DNA of 64,000 nt, taken from assembly GCA_905182295.1 (NCBI GenBank), contig CAJJAZ010000003.1, positions 124,001 to 188,000 of the forward strand, read 5' to 3'. Positions 19,173 through 26,359 of the stretch are shown here, one piece after another. The notes under the pieces are model-generated. The model ran no database searches. It saw only the letters and a list, made by a program, of their open reading frames with translations, and was not told where the DNA came from. Position numbers and translations under genes: made by a program. Each line of letters opens with the position of its first letter. Within the stretch, counting starts at the first letter, position 1. The stretch comes from an uncultured Flavobacteriaceae bacterium (GTDB taxonomy: Bacteria; Bacteroidota; Bacteroidia; Flavobacteriales; Flavobacteriaceae).

Positions 19173-20201
19173 TTATTTTCCAGAACCCATAGATTCCTTT
19201 TGATCGTGTATCATTTCCCAAAGGGTGTCTTTGAGTGGCATAATGCCTTTTTGTGCCACTGCAGAGAAGAACAAAAATGGGGTATTTCCCAATACGGGTT
19301 TTAGCAAGCCTGAAATCTCAGCTTCTAATTCTTCATCCAGCATATCGCTCTTTGAAATAGCGACCAAGCGATCTTTGTCTAGCAATTCGGGATTGTATCT
19401 TCTCAACTCATCCAACAAAACGCCGTACTCTTTTACAATATCTTCACTGTCTGCTGGGATTAAAAATAAAAGGGTCGCATTGCGCTCTATATGCCTTAAA
19501 AAATAATGGCCCAAACCTTTGCCTTCCGCTGCTCCTTCTATAATTCCAGGAATATCTGCCATGACAAAACTCTTAAAATCCCTATACTCCACAATTCCTA
19601 AATTGGGTTTGAGGGTGGTAAAAGCGTATGAGGCAATTTTTGGCTTGGCAGAAGTAATCACAGAGAGCAGGGTAGATTTTCCTGCATTTGGAAAACCAAC
19701 CAATCCAACGTCTGCCAACACTTTTAATTCAAGGGTAAAAGAAGCTTCCTTTCCTGGAATTCCAGGCTGGGCATATCTGGGCGTTTGGTTGGTAGAAGAC
19801 CTAAAGTGCCAGTTTCCTAGCCCCCCTTTTCCTCCGTTCAAAAGCACAATCTCTTGGTCGTGCTCGGTCACTTCGTATAAGGGCTCCTGGGTCTCTCCGT
19901 CTTTAACAACAGTTCCCAAAGGCACTTCTAAATAGACGTCATTTCCATCTGTACCAAAACTCCTGTTTTTACTACCATGCCCTCCATGCTCCGCACTAAA
20001 GTGTTTTTTAAACTTATAATGAACCAGTGTCCAAAGGTGCTTGTTCCCCTTTAAAATAATATGTCCCCCTCTTCCTCCATCGCCACCATCGGGTCCTCCT
20101 TTGGTGATGAATTTCTCCCTGTGTAAATGTATAGATCCCTTTCCTCCATTTCCTGAGGTTAAAAAAACCTTTACATAATCTACGAAATTTCCTTCTGTCA
20201 T
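19173..20201 (-). CDS. obgE: Obg-family GTPase
   Basis: Ribosome-associated GTPase involved in 50S assembly and stress control, 342 residues. The N-terminal glycine-rich Obg fold (about 1-160) includes [15 protein letters not shown] and [14 protein letters not shown]. The G domain has [12 protein letters not shown] (G1), the FTTLKPNLG switch [18 protein letters not shown] (G3), SKSD (G4) and FFSAV (G5). It lacks the C-terminal OCT extension of some Gram-positive Obg proteins, as usual for Bacteroidota. It is co-directional with adk (72 bp upstream) and mpl (4 bp downstream). Confidence 0.96.
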   Translation of the reverse strand: MTEGNFVDYVKVFLTSGNGGKGSIHLHREKFITKGGPDGGDGGRGGHIILKGNKHLWTLVHYKFKKHFSAEHGGHGSKNRSFGTDGNDVYLEVPLGTVVKDGETQEPLYEVTEHDQEIVLLNGGKGGLGNWHFRSSTNQTPRYAQPGIPGKEASFTLELKVLADVGLVGFPNAGKSTLLSVITSAKPKIASYAFTTLKPNLGIVEYRDFKSFVMADIPGIIEGAAEGKGLGHYFLRHIERNATLLFLIPADSEDIVKEYGVLLDELRRYNPELLDKDRLVAISKSDMLDEELEAEISGLLKPVLGNTPFLFFSAVAQKGIMPLKDTLWEMIHDQKESMGSGK

Positions 20202-20273
20202 GGGGTAATGATTAAATAATTTATGGGATAAATTGGCCTATTCTAGGCCCATGCTTCCAGCAGCGCTTTTCTA

Positions 20274-20849
20274 TTATAAACCACTAATAATAGCAGCTAT
20301 TCTCTTTGTTATTTCTGAAATTTCACCGATGCCATTAACAGCATAAAATTTATTTTGGGCCTTGTAAAAAGCCTCTAAAGGGGCTGTTTTTAGGCTGTAT
20401 TCCTGAAATCTATTTCTAATTTTTGTTTCGTCCGAATCATCCGGTCTTCCACTTTCTTTGCCTCGCTCCAAGAGCCTAGCGGTTAAAACATCTTCATCTG
20501 CCTCCAAGGCTATGGTGGCTGAAATGGCCATTGACTTGGACTTTAAAAAAGCATCCAACGCTTCTGCCTGGGCTGTTGTTCTTGGAAATCCATCGAAAAT
20601 AAATCCCGCAGTAGCTTGATTTTCATTCACCTCTGCCTCCAACATTTGTATGGTCACAGAGTCTGGCACCAAATCTCCTTTATCCATATAAGACTTGGCC
20701 AATTGACCTAAAGAAGTATTTTGAGTAATGTTAGCTCTAAAAACATCTCCAGTAGAAATGTGCTTTAATTGGTAAGTTTCTTTTAAAAAGGCCGCTTGGG
20801 TTCCTTTTCCTGCGCCTGGTTTCCCAAACAAGACAAGGTTGGTTTTCAT
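20274..20849 (-). CDS. adk: Adenylate kinase, short-LID type
   Basis: Interconverts AMP + ATP and 2 ADP; 191 residues. P-loop GKPGAGKGTQAAFL, AMP-binding KHISTGDVFRANI, the GFIFDGFPRTTAQAEALD block, and a short LID (RLLERGKESGRPDDSDETK) without the zinc cysteines. No hypoxanthine phosphoribosyltransferase fusion or neighbour is present. It diverges from purK, with its own -7 element at 20876-20883. Confidence 0.96.
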   Translation of the reverse strand: MKTNLVLFGKPGAGKGTQAAFLKETYQLKHISTGDVFRANITQNTSLGQLAKSYMDKGDLVPDSVTIQMLEAEVNENQATAGFIFDGFPRTTAQAEALDAFLKSKSMAISATIALEADEDVLTARLLERGKESGRPDDSDETKIRNRFQEYSLKTAPLEAFYKAQNKFYAVNGIGEISEITKRIAAIISGL

Positions 20850-20875
20850 GGGGTTATTTTAGTTAATTAAAGGCA

Positions 20876-20883
20876 CAAAGATA
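20876..20883 (-). promoter_or_regulatory. -7 element of the adk-obgE-mpl transcript
   Basis: Minus-strand TATCTTTG is an exact TAnnTTTG match 26 bp before the adk ATG. No clear TTG at -33. Confidence 0.5.
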
Positions 20884-20938
20884 GTGTTTTGATTTCGCTT
20901 TTTTAAAGGGACAGACCGGCTTTATAATAATTATCTCG

Positions 20939-20946
20939 TATTTTTG
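20939..20946 (+). promoter_or_regulatory. -7 element of purK-purE
   Basis: TATTTTTG is an exact TAnnTTTG match 36 bp before the purK ATG. It diverges from the adk promoter within a 133-bp region. Confidence 0.5.
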
Positions 20947-20982
20947 TAGCACAAGCACAAAATAACCCTAAGGGCCTTATTG

Positions 20983-22152
20983 ATGAGTACAAACTATTTT
21001 TCTTCTAATTTCACTCTCGGCATTCTCGGTGGCGGACAACTCGGTAAAATGCTTTTGCAAGAAACCAGAAAATGGGACATTAAAACAAAAGTACTAGATC
21101 CCTCTCCAGACGCTCCGTCTAAGCTGGCTTGCAACCTTTTTGAGCAAGGTGATTTAATGGACTATCAGACTGTTTTTAACTTCGGAAAAACAGTAGACGT
21201 ACTCACCATAGAAATTGAAAATGTAAATATTGACGCCTTAGAAGCACTCGAAAAAGAGGGTGTCACTGTATATCCCTCCTCAGACAGCCTTAAAAGTATT
21301 GCCAATAAGGGTACCCAAAAACTATTTTACACAGACCACCAGATCCCAACGGCTCCTTTCAATAGATTTGCCTACAGCTCAGAAATTGAAGACAGTATAG
21401 CTCATGGAGGGCTGTCTTTTCCTTTTGTGTGGAAGTCTGCTCAATTTGGTTATGATGGTCAGGGCGTAAAAATCGTCAGACAAGTATCGGATTTAAAGGG
21501 GCTACCCAACGTAGCTTGCATTACAGAAAGCCTCATTGATTTCGAGAAAGAGTTGGCCGTAATTGTCTGTAGAAACCCTAGTGGAGAAAGTGTACACTAC
21601 CCCGTTGTTGAGATGGAGTTCCACCCTGAAGCCAATCAGGTAGAATACGTTTTATGTCCTGCAAGAATCACAGATCATTTGGCCCAGAAGGCCATTGAAG
21701 TGGCCTTAAAAACTTCTGAAGCCTATGGCCATGTAGGACTCTTGGCTGTGGAAATGTTTTTAACAAAAGAAGGTGATGTTTTGGTGAACGAAGTTGCCCC
21801 TAGACCACACAATTCAGGACATTACTCTATAGAGGGAAGTTACACAAGCCAATACGAACAACACCTCAGGGCCATATTGGACCTTCCTTTGGGAAACACC
21901 GCTAGTAAAGTAGCCGCTGTTATGGTTAATCTCGTTGGCGCAGAAGGACACACGGGCGCTGTGATTTATGAAAACATGAAACATATTTTAAGTCTTGACG
22001 GGGTAACACCACATATTTACGGAAAAAAAGAAACCAGGCCTTTTAGAAAAATGGGTCATGTTACTATTGTACATCCGGATATGCAAACCGCAAGAGAAAT
22101 GGCAGAAACCGTTAAAAAAAGTATTGCCGTAATTAGTGAAAATAAAATATAG
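20983..22152 (+). CDS. purK: 5-(carboxyamino)imidazole ribonucleotide synthase
   Basis: ATP-grasp enzyme of purine synthesis: AIR + bicarbonate + ATP to N5-CAIR. 389 residues from the ATG at 20983; a TTG one codon earlier is not needed. It shows the N-terminal FTLGILGGGQLGKMLLQ, ATP-grasp VWKSAQFGYDGQGVKIV, EKELAVIVCRNPSGE, LLAVEMFLTKEGDVLVNEVAPRPHNSGHY, here quoted as separate conserved blocks AVEMF, NEVAPRPHNSGH. The C-terminal domain ends HVTIVHPD. purE follows 87 bp downstream. Confidence 0.96.
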   Translation: MSTNYFSSNFTLGILGGGQLGKMLLQETRKWDIKTKVLDPSPDAPSKLACNLFEQGDLMDYQTVFNFGKTVDVLTIEIENVNIDALEALEKEGVTVYPSSDSLKSIANKGTQKLFYTDHQIPTAPFNRFAYSSEIEDSIAHGGLSFPFVWKSAQFGYDGQGVKIVRQVSDLKGLPNVACITESLIDFEKELAVIVCRNPSGESVHYPVVEMEFHPEANQVEYVLCPARITDHLAQKAIEVALKTSEAYGHVGLLAVEMFLTKEGDVLVNEVAPRPHNSGHYSIEGSYTSQYEQHLRAILDLPLGNTASKVAAVMVNLVGAEGHTGAVIYENMKHILSLDGVTPHIYGKKETRPFRKMGHVTIVHPDMQTAREMAETVKKSIAVISENKI

Positions 22153-22181
22153 GCAGGGAATAATCACCCAATATTTAAAAA

Positions 22182-22199
22182 TAATACCGGGTATTACCC
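22182..22199. repeat. Overlapping palindromes in the purK-purE gap
   Basis: TAATACC-G-GGTATTA (22182-22196) is a perfect 15-nt palindrome. The shifted GGGTA-T-TACCC (22189-22199) is a second perfect palindrome sharing bases with the first. They could be an operator or alternative small RNA hairpins; no function is known. Confidence 0.5.
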
Positions 22200-22239
22200 T
22201 CAGTTGTCTCAGTTAAAAAATAGTTCTAAATAAAAATAC

Positions 22240-22725
22240 ATGAAAAAAGTAGCCGTAGTCATGGGAAGCACCAGCGACCTTCCTGTTATGCAAGAAGCCA
22301 TAGACTTTTTAAAATCTTTAAATATAGCGGTCATGGTAGACATTATTTCTGCCCATAGGACCCCTGAAAAACTATTCAGCTTTAGTAAAAACGCACACCT
22401 AGAGGGTATTGGCGTTATTATAGCGGGTGCCGGTGGTGCAGCACATTTACCAGGAATGGTGGCTTCTTTATCCCCTTTACCAGTCATAGGCGTACCCATT
22501 AAAAGCAGTAATTCTATAGATGGTTGGGATTCTGTGCTGTCTATTTTACAAATGCCGGACGGGGTGCCAGTTGGCACCGTGGCACTGAATGGTGCCAAGA
22601 ATGCGGGCATTCTCGCCGCCCAAATACTCGGGAGCAGTGATCCTGCAATTCTCGATCAAATAATTGCTTATAAGGAAGCCCTTAAAGAAAAAGTGATCGA
22701 AGGCGCAAAATCAGTTCAGTCATAA
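22240..22725 (+). CDS. purE: N5-carboxyaminoimidazole ribonucleotide mutase
   Basis: Converts the PurK product N5-CAIR to CAIR; 161 residues, class I PurE. Motifs: VVMGSTSDLPVMQ near the N-terminus, ISAHRTPEKLFSF, IAGAGGAAHLPGMVAS and PVIGVPIKSS, then SILQMPDGVPVGTVALNGAKNA, of which MPDGVPVGT is the diagnostic core. It acts directly after PurK and is encoded next to it. Confidence 0.96.
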   Translation: MKKVAVVMGSTSDLPVMQEAIDFLKSLNIAVMVDIISAHRTPEKLFSFSKNAHLEGIGVIIAGAGGAAHLPGMVASLSPLPVIGVPIKSSNSIDGWDSVLSILQMPDGVPVGTVALNGAKNAGILAAQILGSSDPAILDQIIAYKEALKEKVIEGAKSVQS

Positions 22726-22832
22726 AAAGCAAGGTTCTCCTGCTTAAAACTGAGTATTCCATATTCATAACTAAAAACTGCTTTTAATCACTCCTTAAAA
22801 GTATCGGAACACATAAAAATATAAGTCAGCCA

Positions 22833-24857
22833 ATGTCTAAAAACCCCCTATTAGCCCCATTTGAAACGCCTCCATTTCACCTGATCAAAAACGAGCATTA
22901 CAAACCAGCTTTTGAGACCGCTATAGCCCTTGCAAAAGAGGAGATTACCGTTGTAAAGGAGCAATCAGAAGCACCTTCTTTTGAAAACACCGTGGTAGCC
23001 CTAGATTATGCAGGACAGACATTGGGACATATTTCTAGTATATTCTTTAACCTCAATTCAGCAGAAACCTCCCCTGAAATGCAAAAAATTGCACAAGAAG
23101 TGTCTCCACTTCTCAGTGCCTTTAGCAATGACCTGAGTTTAGACCCTGACTTATTCAAAAGGGTTAAAGCGATATACGAACAGAAAGACAACCTATCCCT
23201 AGATACAGAATCTCAAAGACTATTAGAAAAATCTTATAAATCTTTTGTTAGGAATGGCGCACTACTCAATGAAGCCGAACAACAAACACTCAGAGAAATA
23301 GACAAAAACCTCTCTAGACTTCAATTGGAATTTGGGGAACACGTCTTGGCAGACACCCAAGTATTCTCCCTTCACATTAAGGATGAACTAGAATTAGATG
23401 GACTGCCAGACAGTGTTAAAACTGCTGCAGAAGACTTGGCAAAAAGCAAAGAAAAAGAAGGCTGGCTGTTTACTTTAGATTACCCAAGTTATGTGCCTTT
23501 TATGAAATTCTCCACCCAACGTGGCTTACGTGAAAAAATGTACAAAGCATTTACCAGCAAAGGATTTCAAAAGAACGAAAACAACAATGAAGCCATTGTT
23601 TTAGATATTGTTAGACTCAGACACCAAAGGGCCCAATTACTGGGGTATGAAAACCACGCCCAATATGTCTTAGAAGAAAGAATGGCCAAAAGCCCAACTG
23701 CTGTCCTCGATTTTTCACAAAACATCTTGGACAAAGCCTTACCTGCCGCTAAAGCAGAAATGGAAGCCTTAAAAGCGTACGGCAAAGAGCAGTTTGGTTT
23801 AGAAAACCTAGAAAAATGGGATGGTTCCTTTGTAGGAGAAAAACTCAGGCAAGCGACTTTTAATTTTGAAGAAGAGGCACTCAAGCCTTATCTACCACTA
23901 CAAGCTTGTGTTAAGGGTATGTTTGATATTGCCCACAAATTGTATGGTTTAAACTTTAGTGAGGTCAATGACATACCGGTCTACCACAAAGAGGTGTCTA
24001 CCTATAAGGTATATGACAACAAAGGGACTTTTGTGTCCTATTTTTATACAGACTTTCACCCAAGACCTGGAAAAAGAGGGGGCGCATGGATGACCTCCTT
24101 TAGGTCCCAGTATAAAAAAGACGGCCAAGACTACAGGCCACAAATAGCCATAGTATGTAATTTTAGTTCGGCTACCTCCAAAACACCCGCACTACTTAGT
24201 TTTCAAGAACTCACCACACTATTCCACGAGTTTGGCCACGCCTTGCACGGCATGCTTGCCAATACCACTTACCCAAGCCTCTCAGGGACATCCGTATCTT
24301 GGGATTTCGTAGAACTACCCAGCCAAATCATGGAAAATTGGTGTTATGAAAAAGAAGCTTTATCGCTATTTGCTAAGCACTATAAAGACCACTCATTAAT
24401 TCCTATGGAATTGGTGCAAAAAATAAAAGACCAAGCCACCTTCCTAGAGGGAATGGCTACTTTGAGACAACTGAGTTTTGGCCTATTAGATATGGCCTGG
24501 CACAGCAGTAATCCAAATGAAATAAAAGATGTTGCAGCTTTTGAAAATGAAGCATTTAAGGGAACGGACCTATATCCTTCTCAAGCTGGAAGTTGTATGA
24601 GCACCGCTTTTTCTCATATTTTCCAAGGGGGCTATGCCGCAGGATACTACAGCTATAAGTGGGCAGAAGTGTTAGATGCAGACGCCTTTGAAAAATTTAA
24701 AGAAGCAGGTGTTTTTAATCCTAAAGTAGCGGCAGACTTTAAAGAATTCATTCTTTCAAAGGGAGGCTCAGAAGACCCTATGGTATTGTACAAAAAATTT
24801 AGGGGAAGTGAACCAAAACCAGAAGCATTACTCAAAAGAGCCGGTTTATTGAATTAA
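22833..24857 (+). CDS. M3-family zinc oligopeptidase (Dcp/OpdA type)
   Basis: 674-residue peptidase of the thimet-oligopeptidase family, cleaving short peptides in the cytoplasm. No signal peptide (MSKNPLLAPFETPPFHLIKN), unlike periplasmic members. The zinc site is LTTLFHEFGHALHGML, followed by SGTSVSWDFVELPSQIMENW, where the third zinc ligand glutamate of this family sits. YAAGYYSYKWAEVLDADAF is the C-terminal family block. Dcp (dipeptidyl carboxypeptidase) and oligopeptidase A cannot be separated by eye. Single gene, convergent with the rhodanese gene. Confidence 0.92.
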   Translation: MSKNPLLAPFETPPFHLIKNEHYKPAFETAIALAKEEITVVKEQSEAPSFENTVVALDYAGQTLGHISSIFFNLNSAETSPEMQKIAQEVSPLLSAFSNDLSLDPDLFKRVKAIYEQKDNLSLDTESQRLLEKSYKSFVRNGALLNEAEQQTLREIDKNLSRLQLEFGEHVLADTQVFSLHIKDELELDGLPDSVKTAAEDLAKSKEKEGWLFTLDYPSYVPFMKFSTQRGLREKMYKAFTSKGFQKNENNNEAIVLDIVRLRHQRAQLLGYENHAQYVLEERMAKSPTAVLDFSQNILDKALPAAKAEMEALKAYGKEQFGLENLEKWDGSFVGEKLRQATFNFEEEALKPYLPLQACVKGMFDIAHKLYGLNFSEVNDIPVYHKEVSTYKVYDNKGTFVSYFYTDFHPRPGKRGGAWMTSFRSQYKKDGQDYRPQIAIVCNFSSATSKTPALLSFQELTTLFHEFGHALHGMLANTTYPSLSGTSVSWDFVELPSQIMENWCYEKEALSLFAKHYKDHSLIPMELVQKIKDQATFLEGMATLRQLSFGLLDMAWHSSNPNEIKDVAAFENEAFKGTDLYPSQAGSCMSTAFSHIFQGGYAAGYYSYKWAEVLDADAFEKFKEAGVFNPKVAADFKEFILSKGGSEDPMVLYKKFRGSEPKPEALLKRAGLLN

Positions 24858-24914
24858 GCAAAGTGTAGATGTGTTAATTAAGCAACAAGCAGGTAGATTG
24901 AATGAAGCAAAGCG
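24849..24914. repeat. Imperfect 17-nt direct repeat at the end of the oligopeptidase gene
   Basis: TTGAATTAAGCAAAGTG (24849-24865, covering the stop codon) recurs as TTGAATGAAGCAAAGCG (24898-24914), 15 of 17 identical. It fills the 62-bp convergent gap with the rhodanese gene. It may be a local duplication; no hairpin terminator is evident there. Confidence 0.5.
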
Positions 24915-24919
24915 CAAGT

Positions 24920-25273
24920 CTACTGTGTTTTTTCATAGGCCTTGTAGCCCCCTTTAAGATTCACAACCCTTTTAAAACCAAGACTATCTAGCCGAGAAGC
25001 TGCCTTTACGGAACGCTTACCACTGCGACAGTACACATAAATCTTCTTGCGTTTACCAATACTGTCAAAGGATGTATTAAAGTCAGGAGACAACCAATCT
25101 ATATTAACTGCATTAGGCAAGTGACCTTCCTTAAATTCTGTAGGCGTTCTGACGTCTATTAAAAGACTTATGCTGTTAATTTTAGCCACAGACTGAGACA
25201 TTTCCCTCTCGCTATGTTGTGCAAAAACAAAAAAACTACTTAAAAATAATAGGCTAAAAAGGACTTTTTTCAT
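24920..25273 (-). CDS. Periplasmic rhodanese-like protein
   Basis: 117 residues: signal peptide MKKVLFSLLFLSSFFVFAQ plus a single rhodanese domain. LLIDVRTPTEFKEGHLPNA is the N-terminal block, and the active-site loop VYCRSGKRSVKAA carries the catalytic cysteine. The C-terminal VNLKGGYKAYEK completes the fold. Thiosulfate:cyanide sulfurtransferase activity or a sulfane-sulfur carrier role in the periplasm is possible from the family. It lies 74 bp downstream of the UbiA-like gene, same strand. Confidence 0.9.
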   Translation of the reverse strand: MKKVLFSLLFLSSFFVFAQHSEREMSQSVAKINSISLLIDVRTPTEFKEGHLPNAVNIDWLSPDFNTSFDSIGKRKKIYVYCRSGKRSVKAASRLDSLGFKRVVNLKGGYKAYEKTQ

Positions 25274-25347
25274 AGATATGAGGCTTTTTCCATTGGGGAA
25301 ATTTTAAATGAGTTAGCCTTTACCAAAACACTTATTATCTTTTAAAA

Positions 25348-26217
25348 TTACAAAAACGATTCAAAAGCCCACCAAAGTAAAGCAAACAAAATTGGAATAC
25401 CCTCCACCCAAAAATTGGTAAAATAGGTGCTTGTATGCCTACCTGGAATGAAAACCCCTATGATAAGCAGCAGCGTAATGATTAGAGAAACCCCCACCAT
25501 TTGTAAAGGCCATTTCAATATTGCCCCAGCAAATAAATGGCCTCCTAAAAAAAGGAGCGACCACAAAAATCCAATATTTTTTGTCTTTTGAACCCCATAC
25601 CGCTGTGGGAGTGTGGCCAATTGAGGCGTATCTTCCAAATAATCCCTCAGTTCAAAAGGAACCATTAAGGCTAAAACCAAGAAAAAATGAGATAGAAACA
25701 AGCCTAAAACACCCACGACACCAAAAGGATTCGATGGGCTAGACAGCTGTAAAACCATTTTAATCCCTAATGTAGACAGTGGCAATACCACCGTCGCCAT
25801 GGCCCACACAAAAGCGACAATATAAATTTTCACACCCTTTACCGCCCTAAGGTTTTTTTGGGCTGGAAATACAGGCACCCCATAAAGGGCGGTAAAAACA
25901 ACTAACATCAGTAATACCAAATAGGCCAATGGGTTTAAATATAGTAATCCATATAAGCCAAGCGCTCCACAGAAAAAACTCAATATTTGCATGGGCATAA
26001 AGGACTTATGGGTCACTTTCAGATAAAAGGGACCACCCAAGCCATATTTAATGAAATTATAGCCCATAACAGTTCCAGAAAACAACACAACCCCCAAAGC
26101 ATTGGACCATAAAATGTTTAAGCCTTTAGCACCCAAATAACTGAGGGATACCACGGCAAAAGCCACGTGGACACTAGCCTTTAAATAAAAATCGAAAAAT
26201 CTTCTCATTCCACGCAT
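25348..26217 (-). CDS. UbiA-like multi-pass membrane protein
   Basis: 289 residues with about eight or nine hydrophobic segments, resembling UbiA-superfamily prenyltransferases. A second-motif-like stretch is present (FELRDYLEDTPQLATLPQRYG, core ELRDYLEDT). In the first motif position, where active enzymes have NDxxDxxxD, the sequence reads GYNFIKYGLGG with no aspartates. It may therefore be a non-catalytic or altered relative. The ATG at 26217 gives MRGMRRFF; the ATG at 26208 is an equally good start, because the -7 element ends only 5 bp before 26217. Substrate unknown. Confidence 0.7.
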   Translation of the reverse strand: MRGMRRFFDFYLKASVHVAFAVVSLSYLGAKGLNILWSNALGVVLFSGTVMGYNFIKYGLGGPFYLKVTHKSFMPMQILSFFCGALGLYGLLYLNPLAYLVLLMLVVFTALYGVPVFPAQKNLRAVKGVKIYIVAFVWAMATVVLPLSTLGIKMVLQLSSPSNPFGVVGVLGLFLSHFFLVLALMVPFELRDYLEDTPQLATLPQRYGVQKTKNIGFLWSLLFLGGHLFAGAILKWPLQMVGVSLIITLLLIIGVFIPGRHTSTYFTNFWVEGIPILFALLWWAFESFL

Positions 26218-26221
26218 TCCA

Positions 26222-26229
26222 CAAAAGTA
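26222..26229 (-). promoter_or_regulatory. -7 element of the UbiA-like gene
   Basis: Minus-strand TACTTTTG is an exact TAnnTTTG match immediately before the ATG at 26217. It predicts a leaderless mRNA, or use of the ATG at 26208. Confidence 0.5.
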
Positions 26230-26314
26230 AACAAACTGTTTATAAGCCCTTAAATTGGTTAAAAAGTTTAGTGAAGACTTGTATAAAAGGCAGTATAATT
26301 ATTCTTTTTATTAG

Positions 26315-26322
26315 TAATTTTG
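26315..26322 (+). promoter_or_regulatory. -7 element of gcvP
   Basis: TAATTTTG is an exact TAnnTTTG match 37 bp before the gcvP ATG. No TTG at the expected -33 spacing and no glycine-riboswitch-like structure is recognisable in the short leader. Confidence 0.5.
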
Positions 26323-26359
26323 TGCAGCTTTTTATAGATTTAATATAACGATTTCGCTT

